A stretch of 64,000 nt of DNA from Pseudomonas wuhanensis (GTDB taxonomy: Bacteria; Pseudomonadota; Gammaproteobacteria; Pseudomonadales; Pseudomonadaceae): assembly GCF_030687395.1 (NCBI RefSeq), contig NZ_CP117430.1:6076001-6140000 (forward strand), read 5' to 3'. Both the position numbers and the translations under genes were made by a program. The notes under the pieces were generated by a model that saw only the letters and a list, made by a program, of their open reading frames with translations, made no database searches and had not been told where the DNA came from. Each line of letters begins with the position of its first letter. Position 1 is the stretch's first letter. Shown here one piece after another: positions 18,794-27,881 of the stretch.

Positions 18794-18865
18794 CCTCGAC
18801 CAACGCACAGCTAATCTTGCCGCCAGCTGATGCCACGCGGTCGTGGCAAACATGAGGATAAAAAT

Positions 18866-21800
18866 ATGGCTACCACCACTCTTGGGGTCAAACTTGACGA
18901 CCCGACCCGCGAACGCCTCAAGGCCGCCGCGACCTCGATTGATCGCACGCCGCACTGGCTGATCAAGCAGGCAATTTTCAATTACCTGGAAAAACTCGAG
19001 GGTGGTGCAACCCTGTCCGAGCTGAACGGTTTGAACGGCAAGGAAGTTGACGAAGCGGGCGAGATCCATGTCGATCACGCGCATCAGTGTTTCCTGGAAT
19101 TCGCCGAAAGCATCCTGCCGCAATCGGTGCTGCGCGCGTCTATCACTGCCGCCTACCGTCGCCCGGAACCTGAAGTGGTGCCGATGCTGATCGAGCAGGC
19201 GCGCCTGCCGGCCCCGATGGCCGAAGCCACCAACAAGCTCGCCGCTTCGATTGCCGAGAAACTGCGTAATCAGAAAAGCGCCGGCGGCCGTGCGGGGATT
19301 GTTCAGGGCCTGTTGCAGGAATTTTCCCTGTCATCCCAGGAAGGCGTGGCACTGATGTGCTTGGCCGAAGCGCTGCTGCGCATCCCGGACAAAGGCACCC
19401 GTGACGCCCTGATCCGCGACAAAATCAGCACCGGCAACTGGCAGCCGCATCTGGGCAACAGCCCGTCGCTGTTCGTCAACGCCGCCACCTGGGGCTTGCT
19501 GCTGACCGGCAAACTGGTCGCCACCCACAACGAAGCCGGCCTGACCTCGTCCCTGAGCCGCATCATTGGCAAGAGCGGCGAGCCGATGATCCGCAAGGGC
19601 GTCGACATGGCCATGCGCCTGATGGGCGAGCAGTTCGTGACCGGCGAAACCATCGCCGAAGCCCTGGCCAACGCCAGCAAGTTCGAAGCCAAGGGCTTCC
19701 GCTATTCCTACGACATGCTGGGTGAAGCCGCACTCACCGAACATGACGCCCAGAAATACCTGGCCTCGTACGAACAAGCCATCCACTCGATCGGCAAAGC
19801 GTCCCACGGTCGTGGGATTTATGAAGGCCCGGGCATTTCCATCAAGCTCTCGGCTCTGCATCCGCGTTACAGCCGTGCCCAGTACGAGCGCGTGATGGAA
19901 GAGCTGTACCCGCGCCTGCTGTCGCTGACCCTGCTGGCCAAGCAATACGACATCGGCCTGAACATCGACGCCGAAGAAGCCGACCGCCTCGAGCTGTCGC
20001 TGGATCTGCTGGAGCGTCTGTGCTTCGAGCCGCAACTGACCGGCTGGAACGGCATCGGTTTCGTGATCCAGGCGTACCAGAAGCGTTGCCCATACGTGAT
20101 CGACTACGTGATCGACCTGGCTCGCCGCAGCCGTCATCGCCTGATGATTCGCCTGGTAAAAGGCGCGTACTGGGACAGCGAAATCAAGCGCGCCCAGGTT
20201 GAAGGCCTGGAAGGCTATCCGGTCTACACCCGCAAGGTGTACACCGACGTTTCCTACATCGCGTGTGCACGCAAACTGCTGTCGGTACCGGAAGTCATTT
20301 ATCCGCAGTTCGCCACGCACAACGCCCATACCTTGTCGGCCATCTACCACATCGCCGGTCAGAACTATTACCCCGGTCAGTATGAGTTCCAGTGCCTGCA
20401 CGGCATGGGCGAACCGCTGTACGAACAGGTTGTAGGTAAAGTTTCCGAAGGCAAGCTGAACCGTCCTTGCCGCGTGTACGCACCGGTTGGGACTCACGAA
20501 ACACTGTTGGCGTACCTGGTACGTCGTCTGCTGGAAAACGGCGCGAACACCTCATTCGTCAACCGCATCGCCGACCAGTCCATTTCGATTCAGGAGCTGG
20601 TAGCCGATCCAGTGGCCAGCATCGAGCAGATGGCGACGCTGGAAGGCGGCTTCGGCCTGCCGCACCCGCGTATCCCGCTGCCGCGTGACCTGTATGGTGC
20701 CGAGCGCGCCAACTCCAGCGGCATCGACATGGCCAACGAACATCGTCTGGCTTCGCTGTCGTGTGCTTTGCTGGCCACCGCTCACAACAACTGGAAAGCG
20801 GCGCCGATGCTCGGTTGCGCATCCAGCACTGAAACCCCTGCGCCAGTCCTGAACCCGTCCGACCTGCGTGATGTGGTTGGCCATGTGCAAGAAGCCACCG
20901 TCGAAGACGTCGACAATGCGATCCAGTGCGCCCTGAAAGCTGCACCGATCTGGCAGGCCACCCCGCCGGCCGAACGCGCCGCGATCCTGGAACGTGCCGC
21001 CGATTTGATGGAAGGCGAGATTCAGCCATTGATGGGCCTGTTGGCTCGCGAAGCCGGCAAGACCTTCGCCAACGCCATCGCCGAAGTGCGTGAAGCCGTG
21101 GACTTCCTGCGTTATTACGCGGTGCAGGCTCGCAACGATTTCACCAACGATGCCCACCGCCCATTGGGCCCGGTGGTCTGCATCAGCCCGTGGAACTTCC
21201 CGCTGGCCATCTTCAGTGGTCAGGTTGCCGCTGCCCTGGCCGCCGGTAACCCGGTACTGGCCAAACCTGCGGAACAAACCCCGCTGGTGGCTGCTCAAGC
21301 CGTGCGCCTGCTGCTCGAAGCCGGGATTCCGGAAGGCGTGGTGCAACTGCTGCCGGGCCGTGGCGAAACCGTCGGTGCCCGCCTGGTAGGCGACGATCGC
21401 GTCAAAGGCGTGATGTTCACCGGCTCCACCGAAGTCGCACGCTTGCTGCAACGCAACATTGCCGGTCGCCTGGATGCCCAGGGCCGTCCGATTCCGCTGA
21501 TCGCCGAAACCGGCGGCCAGAACGCGATGATCGTCGACTCTTCGGCGCTGACCGAACAAGTGGTCATTGACGTGGTGTCGTCGGCTTTCGACAGTGCCGG
21601 TCAACGTTGCTCGGCGCTGCGCGTGCTGTGCCTGCAGGAAGATTCCGCCGACCGCGTCATCGAAATGCTCAAGGGCGCCATGGCGGAATGCCGTCTCGGT
21701 AATCCGGAGCGCCTGTCCGTGGACATTGGCCCGGTGATCGATGCCGAAGCCAAGGCTGGCATCGAGAAGCACATCCAGGCCATGCGCGACAAAGGTCGCA

Positions 21801-22819
21801 ATGTGTATCAGGTAGCAATCGCCAACAGCGAAGAAGTCAAACGCGGCACCTTCGTGATGCCGACCCTGATCGAACTGGAAAGCTTCGACGAACTGCAACG
21901 GGAGATCTTCGGCCCGGTGCTGCACGTGGTTCGCTACAAGCGCAAAGAGATCGATCAACTGATCGGCCAGATCAATGCTTCCGGCTACGGCCTGACCCTG
22001 GGCGTACACACTCGCATCGACGAGACCATCGCCAAGGTGATCGACAACGTCAACGCGGGTAACGTCTACGTCAACCGCAACATCGTCGGTGCCGTGGTCG
22101 GCGTGCAGCCATTCGGCGGTGAAGGCCTGTCGGGTACTGGCCCGAAAGCCGGTGGTCCGCTGTACCTGTACCGCTTGCTGTCGACACGTCCTACCGATGC
22201 GATAGAACAATCCTTCGCTCGCGGCGATGCTCTCGCTGCACCGGATGTCCGTCTGCGTGATGCCATGAGCAAACCGCTGACTGCGCTGAAAGCCTGGGCC
22301 GACAGCAACAAGTTCGCTGACTTGAGCACCCTGTGCGTACAGTTCGCGGCGCAATCGCAAAGCGGGATCACCCGTGTACTGGCTGGCCCGACCGGCGAGC
22401 GCAACAGCTACGCCATCCTGCCGCGTGAACACGTGCTGTGCCTGGCGGAAGTCGAAGGCGATTTGCTGACCCAACTGGCGGCGGTATTGGCCGTAGGTGG
22501 TTCGGCAGTGTGGCCGGACGCTGAACCGGGCAAGGCACTGTTCGCACGCCTGCCGAAAGAAATCCAGGCGCGGATCAAGCGGGTTGCCGACTGGACCAAG
22601 GACGAAGTGGTGATTGATGCGGTTCTGCATCATGGCCATTCCGACCAGTTGCGTGCGGTCTGCCAGCAAGTGGCCAAGCGTGCCGGTGCTATCGTCGGGG
22701 TTCATGGTTTGTCCCAAGGCGAAACCAACATTGCGCTGGAGCGCCTGGTGATCGAGCGTGCGTTGAGCGTCAACACCGCTGCGGCGGGTGGTAATGCCAG
22801 TTTGATGACGATTGGCTAA
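18866..22819 (+). CDS. putA: Trifunctional PutA: repressor, proline dehydrogenase and P5C dehydrogenase
   Basis: 1317 residues converting proline to glutamate in two steps and repressing put genes when proline is absent. Order: ribbon-helix-helix DNA-binding domain (1-47, TTLGVKLDDPTRERLKAAA), a helical linker, the FAD proline dehydrogenase barrel (about 260-570, with LNIDAEEADRLELSLDLLE and the GAYWDSEIKRAQ segment), then the NAD-dependent aldehyde dehydrogenase (about 650-1120) with AETGGQNAMIVD and the nucleophile Cys in SAGQRCSALR, and a C-terminal ALDH-like tail. This is the E. coli type long PutA. ATG 18866 has a GAGGA site 8 bases upstream and places the DNA-binding domain at the N-terminus. 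A membrane-associated form is active when proline is bound. Confidence 0.98.
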   Translation: MATTTLGVKLDDPTRERLKAAATSIDRTPHWLIKQAIFNYLEKLEGGATLSELNGLNGKEVDEAGEIHVDHAHQCFLEFAESILPQSVLRASITAAYRRPEPEVVPMLIEQARLPAPMAEATNKLAASIAEKLRNQKSAGGRAGIVQGLLQEFSLSSQEGVALMCLAEALLRIPDKGTRDALIRDKISTGNWQPHLGNSPSLFVNAATWGLLLTGKLVATHNEAGLTSSLSRIIGKSGEPMIRKGVDMAMRLMGEQFVTGETIAEALANASKFEAKGFRYSYDMLGEAALTEHDAQKYLASYEQAIHSIGKASHGRGIYEGPGISIKLSALHPRYSRAQYERVMEELYPRLLSLTLLAKQYDIGLNIDAEEADRLELSLDLLERLCFEPQLTGWNGIGFVIQAYQKRCPYVIDYVIDLARRSRHRLMIRLVKGAYWDSEIKRAQVEGLEGYPVYTRKVYTDVSYIACARKLLSVPEVIYPQFATHNAHTLSAIYHIAGQNYYPGQYEFQCLHGMGEPLYEQVVGKVSEGKLNRPCRVYAPVGTHETLLAYLVRRLLENGANTSFVNRIADQSISIQELVADPVASIEQMATLEGGFGLPHPRIPLPRDLYGAERANSSGIDMANEHRLASLSCALLATAHNNWKAAPMLGCASSTETPAPVLNPSDLRDVVGHVQEATVEDVDNAIQCALKAAPIWQATPPAERAAILERAADLMEGEIQPLMGLLAREAGKTFANAIAEVREAVDFLRYYAVQARNDFTNDAHRPLGPVVCISPWNFPLAIFSGQVAAALAAGNPVLAKPAEQTPLVAAQAVRLLLEAGIPEGVVQLLPGRGETVGARLVGDDRVKGVMFTGSTEVARLLQRNIAGRLDAQGRPIPLIAETGGQNAMIVDSSALTEQVVIDVVSSAFDSAGQRCSALRVLCLQEDSADRVIEMLKGAMAECRLGNPERLSVDIGPVIDAEAKAGIEKHIQAMRDKGRNVYQVAIANSEEVKRGTFVMPTLIELESFDELQREIFGPVLHVVRYKRKEIDQLIGQINASGYGLTLGVHTRIDETIAKVIDNVNAGNVYVNRNIVGAVVGVQPFGGEGLSGTGPKAGGPLYLYRLLSTRPTDAIEQSFARGDALAAPDVRLRDAMSKPLTALKAWADSNKFADLSTLCVQFAAQSQSGITRVLAGPTGERNSYAILPREHVLCLAEVEGDLLTQLAAVLAVGGSAVWPDAEPGKALFARLPKEIQARIKRVADWTKDEVVIDAVLHHGHSDQLRAVCQQVAKRAGAIVGVHGLSQGETNIALERLVIERALSVNTAAAGGNASLMTIG

Positions 22820-22828
22820 ACCGCGTCA

Positions 22829-22859
22829 AAACCAGGCACCTGCAATGGGTGCCTGGTTT
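22829..22859 (+). terminator. Hairpin terminator after putA
   Basis: Perfect 12-bp stem AAACCAGGCACC / GGTGCCTGGTTT with a 7-base loop, ten bases after the putA stop. It ends in TTT; the U-tract is short but the stem is strong. Confidence 0.85.
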
Positions 22860-22870
22860 ACACAATACCT

Positions 22871-22959
22871 GTGGGAGCGGGCTTGCCCGCGATAGCGATG
22901 TATCAGTCACTGATGATATTGACTGGTCTGACGCCATCGCGGGCAAGCCCGCTCCCACA
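22871..22959. repeat. REPIN, GGGAGCGGGCTTGCCCGC type
   Basis: Plus-strand copy at 22871-22897 and inverted copy at 22932-22959, about 35 bases apart. It separates putA from the acyl-CoA dehydrogenase gene. Confidence 0.9.
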
Positions 22960-23077
22960 GTTGCTTGTGGCGCCTGCTAAGTCGTCGCGCTGCTCCACCA
23001 TCACGCTCATCAATCTTCCTTTCAGCCCGCCCTCCCCACGCCTAGACTCGGTCCATTCCAAAAAAAGGTAGGCCGCC

Positions 23078-24880
23078 ATGTCCGAGACGTTGCTCAGTTC
23101 CCGCAATCTGGCTTTCGAGCTGTATGAAGTCCTTGATGCCGAGGGCCTGACCCAGCGTGAGCGGTTCGCCGAGCACAACCGCGAGACCTTCGATGCGGCT
23201 ATCGGCACCGCCCGCAGCATCGCCGAGAAGTTCTTCGCCCCGCACAACCGCAAGGGCGACGAGAACGAACCGCGCTATGAGGACGGTCAGGCGATTCTGA
23301 TTCCGGAAGTGAAACCGGCGGTGGACGCCTTCCTCGAAGCTGGTTTCCTCAACGCCGCGCGCAGTTTCGATGCCGGCGGCATGCAACTTCCTACGCTGCT
23401 GTCGCAAGCCTGCTTTGCGCATTTTCAGTCGGCCAACGCGGCGTCGACCTCTTATCCGTTCCTGACTATGGGCGCGGCGAACCTGATTGAAAGCTTCGGC
23501 ACCGATGAGCAGAAGCAGCGCTTCCTGCAACCGATGATCGATGGCCGTTTCTTCGGCACCATGGCCCTCACCGAGCCGCATGCCGGCTCGTCGCTGTCGG
23601 ACATTCGTACGCGCGCGGAGCCCGCGTCCGACGGCACCTATCGCCTCAAGGGCAACAAGATTTTCATCTCCGGCGGCGATCATCCGCTGTCGGAAAACAT
23701 CGTGCACATGGTGCTGGCCAAACTGCCGGACGCACCGGCCGGGGTGAAAGGCATTTCGCTGTTTATCGTGCCCAAGTTTCTAGTCAACGATGACGGTAGT
23801 CTCGGCAAGCGCAACGACGTGTTGCTGGCAGGGTTGTTCCACAAGATGGGTTGGCGCGGCACTACGTCCACCGCGCTGAACTTCGGCGACAACGGCGAGT
23901 GTGTCGGCTATCTGGTGGGCAAGCCGCACCACGGTTTGAGCTACATGTTCCAGATGATGAACGAGGCGCGGATCGGCGTCGGCATGGGCGCGGTGATGCT
24001 GGGTTACGCCGGTTACCTGTATTCCCTGGAATACGCCCGCGAGCGGCCGCAAGGTCGAGTGCCGGATAGCAAGGATCCGACCACCGCACCGGTGGCGATC
24101 ATTCAGCATGCCGACGTCAAACGCATGCTGCTGACCCAGAAGGCTTATGTAGAAGGCGCGTTCGACCTTGGGCTGTACGCGGCGCGACTGTTCGACGACA
24201 CCACCACGCTTGAGACTGAAGCCGAACGTAAACAAGCCCATGAGCTGCTGGATTTGCTGACACCGATTGTCAAATCCTGGCCGTCGGAGTTCTGCCTGAA
24301 GGCCAACGAACTGGCAATCCAGATTCTCGGCGGCCACGGCTATACCCGTGAGTACCCGGTGGAGCAGTACTACCGCGACAACCGCCTGAACCCGATCCAC
24401 GAAGGCACCCACGGCATTCAGTCGCTGGACTTGCTGGGGCGCAAGCTGGCGCAGAACGGCGGCGCGGGGCTCAAGCAATTGATCCGCCTGATCGCCGACA
24501 CCGCCGGGCGGGCACAGGCGTACGAAACATTAAGCACATTACGTGAACCGCTGGAGAAACTGGTAGCGCGCCTGCAATCCGTAACCATCGGCCTTCTGAC
24601 CGATCTGGCTCAAGGCAAGGTCAACAGCAGCCTGGCGAACTCGGCACTGTATCTGAAAGTGTTCGGGCATACGGTGATCGGCTGGCGCTGGCTGGAACAG
24701 GCGATTCGTGCGGAGGAAGGGCTGGCCAAAGGGAACGCAGCGGATGTGAGTTTCTATAAAGGTAAGCTGCAGGCGGCGCGGTATTTTCTGACGTGGGAAG
24801 TGCCGGGCTGCCACCATGAGCTGGCGATTCTTGAGGCGCGGGATGATGTGTGTCTGGGCATGCAGGATGAGTGGTTCTGA
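23078..24880 (+). CDS. Acyl-CoA dehydrogenase, long (about 600 aa) type
   Basis: FAD enzyme predicted to introduce the alpha-beta double bond of acyl-CoAs in beta-oxidation. The 600-residue length with a C-terminal extension (about 470-600, ending ARDDVCLGMQDEWF) marks the long bacterial class. Landmarks are the flavin-binding TMALTEPHAGSSLSDIRTRA (about 165-185), the central beta domain with FISGGDHPL, GLSYMFQMMNEARIGVGMGA and the ILGGHGYTREYPVEQYYRDNRLNPIHEGTHGIQ segment, where the Glu of HEGT is the probable catalytic base. The start ATG follows AAAGGTAGG. It is a lone gene between two REPINs; PA5020 of P. aeruginosa holds the same place. Chain-length preference cannot be told. Confidence 0.93.
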   Translation: MSETLLSSRNLAFELYEVLDAEGLTQRERFAEHNRETFDAAIGTARSIAEKFFAPHNRKGDENEPRYEDGQAILIPEVKPAVDAFLEAGFLNAARSFDAGGMQLPTLLSQACFAHFQSANAASTSYPFLTMGAANLIESFGTDEQKQRFLQPMIDGRFFGTMALTEPHAGSSLSDIRTRAEPASDGTYRLKGNKIFISGGDHPLSENIVHMVLAKLPDAPAGVKGISLFIVPKFLVNDDGSLGKRNDVLLAGLFHKMGWRGTTSTALNFGDNGECVGYLVGKPHHGLSYMFQMMNEARIGVGMGAVMLGYAGYLYSLEYARERPQGRVPDSKDPTTAPVAIIQHADVKRMLLTQKAYVEGAFDLGLYAARLFDDTTTLETEAERKQAHELLDLLTPIVKSWPSEFCLKANELAIQILGGHGYTREYPVEQYYRDNRLNPIHEGTHGIQSLDLLGRKLAQNGGAGLKQLIRLIADTAGRAQAYETLSTLREPLEKLVARLQSVTIGLLTDLAQGKVNSSLANSALYLKVFGHTVIGWRWLEQAIRAEEGLAKGNAADVSFYKGKLQAARYFLTWEVPGCHHELAILEARDDVCLGMQDEWF

Positions 24881-24908
24881 TTAGAACCCTGTGGCGTAGC
24901 TGAAATCC

Positions 24909-25005
24909 CATCGCGGGCAAGCCCGCTCCCACAGGGATCTCTATTGTTCACAGATAATGTGTTCAACACCCAAATCCTGTGGGAGCGGGCTTGCCCGCGA
25001 TGGCG
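24909..25005. repeat. REPIN, GGGAGCGGGCTTGCCCGC type
   Basis: Minus-strand copy at 24909-24932 and plus-strand copy at 24979-25005. It lies between convergent genes, the acyl-CoA dehydrogenase and a chemoreceptor. Confidence 0.9.
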
Positions 25006-25026
25006 TCAGCACAGCCAACACAATTT

Positions 25027-26976
25027 TTAGCTGAGTTTGAAACTGCTCATCTGCCGCGCCAAATCATCGGCCAACCGCTGCAACGTCTGACAGTCTTCCC
25101 GACAAGCCCTGACTTCACCCGCCGTCGCTCGCGCCAAATCAGAAATCCCCTGCACGTTGCGATTGATCTCTTCCGTCACCGCCGACTGCTCTTCCGTCGC
25201 CGTCGCCACCTGATGGTTCATGTCGCTGATCCGCTCGACCTGGCCGGTGATCGCCGTCAACGACGCCCCGGTGCGCTGACTCGACTCAACACCGGTGCCA
25301 GTCGCCGCTTGCCCGGCGTGCATGGAAGACACCGCATTCTCTGCGCCCTGCTTGAGGCTGCCGATCATCTGCTGAATCTCATCGGTGGACGATTGAGTCC
25401 GCCGCGCCAGGGTCCGCACTTCATCCGCCACCACCGCAAACCCGCGCCCCATGTCCCCGGCCCTCGCCGCTTCGATGGCGGCGTTGAGCGCCAGCAAATT
25501 AGTCTGCTCGGAAATACCGCGAATCACCGCCAACACCTGATCGATGGACGCCACTTGATGGGCCAACTCGCCCACCGCGCCGGCAGCAATACCAATTTCA
25601 TCGGACATGCTTTCTATATGCCGAATCGACCCGCCCACCACTACCCGCGCCTGTAGCGCCTCATCCCGCGCGGTTTGCGAAGCGACGGCCGCGTTGCCGG
25701 CGTTCTGCGCGATCTCCTGCACGGTCAGGCCCATTTCGTGAACAGCGGTGGCGACCATGTCGGTCATTTCCTGCTGACGACCCGAACGTTCGGCGGTGTT
25801 GTCCACCACCCGCGCCACCTGGCCGACCGCCGTGCGCAAACGCTCACTGGTGGCCAGGACTTCGCCGATCATCTCGCGCTGACTTTCCAGGAAGCGATTG
25901 AAACCGCGAGCGAGGTCACCCAGCTCATCGGCGCGACTGGAATCTAACCTGTGGGTCAAATCTCCACCACCGCTACCGATGGCTACCAGCGCCGCTGTTA
26001 CCTGACGAATCGGTCGCACCAATCCACGGGCCAGCAACACCACCAACAACAGGCACACCAATGCCACCGCCAGGCCGATGCCGCTGCTCATCCACATCGC
26101 GCGACGGGCTTCGGCGTAGATCTGCGACTGCGGCACTTCGGCCACCAGGGTCCAGCCCAGATCACGCAGCGGCAGGCTCAGCGCCAGAAAATCTTCGCCG
26201 TCGCGGACAAAACTGCTGGTGGCGGACGCGGTGGAAGTAGAGAGCTGCCCCATGACCGCTTGCGCCGCCGGGGCGCCGATCTGTTCGACCAGCGTGCGTT
26301 TGCCGCTGAACTGCGCCTCGGGGTGAATCTGGATCAAACCGTCGGAACGCACGAGATAGACCTTGCCGCGCTCACCGAAGTTGAAATTGTGGATCAGCTC
26401 CGACAGCTCTTTCATGCTCAGGCCCAGCCCGGCGACACCCACGACGTTGCCGGCCTGCTCGACCTTGAGGTCGATGAACAGCGCCAACTCGCCAGTGGCG
26501 GTGTCATTGTCGATATTGAGGGTGCGCGGCTGGTTGCTGTCGAGGAACGAATAGAACCAGGCATCGTTGGGATTGGAGCGGCTGAGCGTCCGGTCCAGGC
26601 CTTTTTCAGTGATGTAATGACTTGAAGCGGCCCCGATAATCAGCGCGGTAAAGGCTTTGTGCTCGGTGCGGATGCCTTCCAGATACTTCACGAAGGTGTC
26701 GGTCTGGGCGCTGTTCTCGCCCCCGGCCAACCAGTCGCGCACCATGCTGTTACTGGCGATGTCCTTGGCGGCGGTAAGGGGCTGAACGAGGATTCGTTCG
26801 ATGTCGTTGCGCATCGCCTCGATGCTCGACGGCAGCGCTTGTTCGACCAGATAGCGCTGGGCGAGGCGGTTGACCACGAGGGTATAAACGCCAACCACGA
26901 TCAGAATACTGACCAGCAGGGCGGTGCCCATGCTCAGGATCAACTGCCATTGAATACTGCGTCGCCAGAACTGCAT
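25027..26976 (-). CDS. Methyl-accepting chemotaxis protein with large periplasmic (dCache-like) sensor
   Basis: 649 residues. TM1 (about 11-33), a periplasmic sensor of about 255 residues, TM2 ([22 protein letters not shown], about 290-312), HAMP, and a cytoplasmic signalling domain with the highly conserved tip ([34 protein letters not shown]). The sensor length and two-lobed motif pattern ([11 protein letters not shown], then [23 protein letters not shown]) fit a double Cache fold; the ligand cannot be read. The start at 26976 (MQFWRRSIQ) has a GGGGGTG site and puts TM1 at the N-terminus; a longer frame from 27048 is unlikely. It is the first of two receptors flanking the zapA-like pair. 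Confidence 0.93.
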   Translation of the reverse strand: MQFWRRSIQWQLILSMGTALLVSILIVVGVYTLVVNRLAQRYLVEQALPSSIEAMRNDIERILVQPLTAAKDIASNSMVRDWLAGGENSAQTDTFVKYLEGIRTEHKAFTALIIGAASSHYITEKGLDRTLSRSNPNDAWFYSFLDSNQPRTLNIDNDTATGELALFIDLKVEQAGNVVGVAGLGLSMKELSELIHNFNFGERGKVYLVRSDGLIQIHPEAQFSGKRTLVEQIGAPAAQAVMGQLSTSTASATSSFVRDGEDFLALSLPLRDLGWTLVAEVPQSQIYAEARRAMWMSSGIGLAVALVCLLLVVLLARGLVRPIRQVTAALVAIGSGGGDLTHRLDSSRADELGDLARGFNRFLESQREMIGEVLATSERLRTAVGQVARVVDNTAERSGRQQEMTDMVATAVHEMGLTVQEIAQNAGNAAVASQTARDEALQARVVVGGSIRHIESMSDEIGIAAGAVGELAHQVASIDQVLAVIRGISEQTNLLALNAAIEAARAGDMGRGFAVVADEVRTLARRTQSSTDEIQQMIGSLKQGAENAVSSMHAGQAATGTGVESSQRTGASLTAITGQVERISDMNHQVATATEEQSAVTEEINRNVQGISDLARATAGEVRACREDCQTLQRLADDLARQMSSFKLS

Positions 26977-27076
26977 GGAGCACCCCCAAAGAATAAGAGG
27001 CTGAAACACTGCAACAGCCATGCCGATTGTATACAACGCAAACGACAATTTATTCTTTGGTTGTGCGCAAAGCTGA

Positions 27077-27379
27077 TCAGGCCTGATTGATTGTCTTGGC
27101 GATCACTTCAACCGTGGCGCTGACTTGCTCTTGGTAACGGTCGAGTTCTTGCTGATGACGCTTTTGCATTTCGATCTGCTGCGAGCACAGATTCATCGCC
27201 GCCAGCACCAGCAAGCGGTCACCGATCAGCGTCGGGTATTTCTTTTTGGTCTCGGCCAGGGCGGCCTTCAACATTAATGCGGCGTCCAGCAGGGTCTGCT
27301 CTTCCCCGGCCGGCGCCTTGATCGAATAGTCCTCCCCCAGAATCGAGACGACTTTTACCCCTGCGGCGCCGTAACTCAT
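27077..27379 (-). CDS. ZapA-like cell division protein
   Basis: 100 residues of the ZapA family: an N-terminal globular head ([40 protein letters not shown]), the [14 protein letters not shown] helix and a C-terminal coiled coil ([24 protein letters not shown]). ZapA binds and bundles FtsZ at the division ring. Its start overlaps the stop of the upstream coiled-coil gene by four bases. The usual Pseudomonas zapA lies next to 6S RNA and a 5-formyltetrahydrofolate cyclo-ligase gene; neither is here, and the head sequence differs from the one I remember for the main gene (ILDKEYCI). It may therefore be a second ZapA. I leave the symbol empty for that reason. Confidence 0.88.
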   Translation of the reverse strand: MSYGAAGVKVVSILGEDYSIKAPAGEEQTLLDAALMLKAALAETKKKYPTLIGDRLLVLAAMNLCSQQIEMQKRHQQELDRYQEQVSATVEVIAKTINQA

Positions 27380-27606
27380 GCGCTGACAGGGCCGGCGCTG
27401 ACGCGCTCAACCAGGGCCTGAATGCGTGCGGTGGTGGCGCCTTGTTTCTCTTCCTGTTCCATCAGGCTCAGTTGCAGGCTTTCGTTTTCATCCTTGACCT
27501 GGGCCAGTTCTGCGCTCAGGGATTGATTGGTGCCGAGCAGGGTCTGGTTCTGCTGCACCAGGTCGCTGACCAGTTGTTCCAATTGGCTTAGGGATGCTTC
27601 CAACAT
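27376..27606 (-). CDS. Short coiled-coil protein, TIGR02449/ZapB-like
   Basis: About 76 residues, almost wholly coiled coil (LEASLSQLEQLVSDLVQQNQTLLGTNQSLSAELAQVKDENESLQ), with leucines at heptad spacing. It resembles the small TIGR02449 proteins encoded before zapA in pseudomonads, which are ZapB-like in form. Overlap with the ZapA-like gene (ATGA) implies coupled synthesis and a shared role at the division septum. ATG 27606 is chosen because the coiled coil begins there; an in-frame start at 27684 would add an unstructured tail. The site before the ATG is weak (GGAAAA). Confidence 0.75.
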   Translation of the reverse strand: MLEASLSQLEQLVSDLVQQNQTLLGTNQSLSAELAQVKDENESLQLSLMEQEEKQGATTARIQALVERVSAGPVSA

Positions 27607-27799
27607 TTTGATTTTCCGGGCATTTTCAAAGGGCGCGTACGATAAAGAAAAGTCACCACTGACGCCAGGGTTATTCGGGCGCAAGGCCTTGATTTTGCTG
27701 GCGGGCGACCTTCCTCGCGAGCTTTAAAGACTGTGTTTGGCGGATCTGGTTCCTGCACTTCGTCGCCGGGGCCCTTCTGCGACAAAAGCGCGCAGCGCC

Positions 27800-27826
27800 T
27801 CAAGACTTTAGTCGTATGACCGATAA
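27800..27826 (+). promoter_or_regulatory. Sigma-28 (FliA) promoter of the chemoreceptor gene
   Basis: TCAAGACT (27800-27807), an 11-base spacer and ACCGATAA (27819-27826) match the flagellar sigma-28 pattern (TAAAGTTT-N11-GCCGATAA) with the exact spacing. It lies 55 bases before the ATG at 27882 and overlaps any start at 27816, which argues against that longer start. Confidence 0.8.
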
Positions 27827-27881
27827 GTCATGCATACAGCAGTCTCAGCCCCGCACGGATGCGCTTTTTTCGGTGAACACC

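Noticed and set aside
7071..25005. Regular palindromes read as a CRISPR array
   Set aside because: The copies occur as inverted pairs far apart between genes, not as direct repeats with uniform spacers, and no cas genes are present. They are REPINs.
26977..27076. 6S RNA (ssrS) expected downstream of zapA
   Set aside because: Only 100 bases separate the ZapA-like gene from the chemoreceptor and no 6S-like long hairpin with a central bubble can be drawn.
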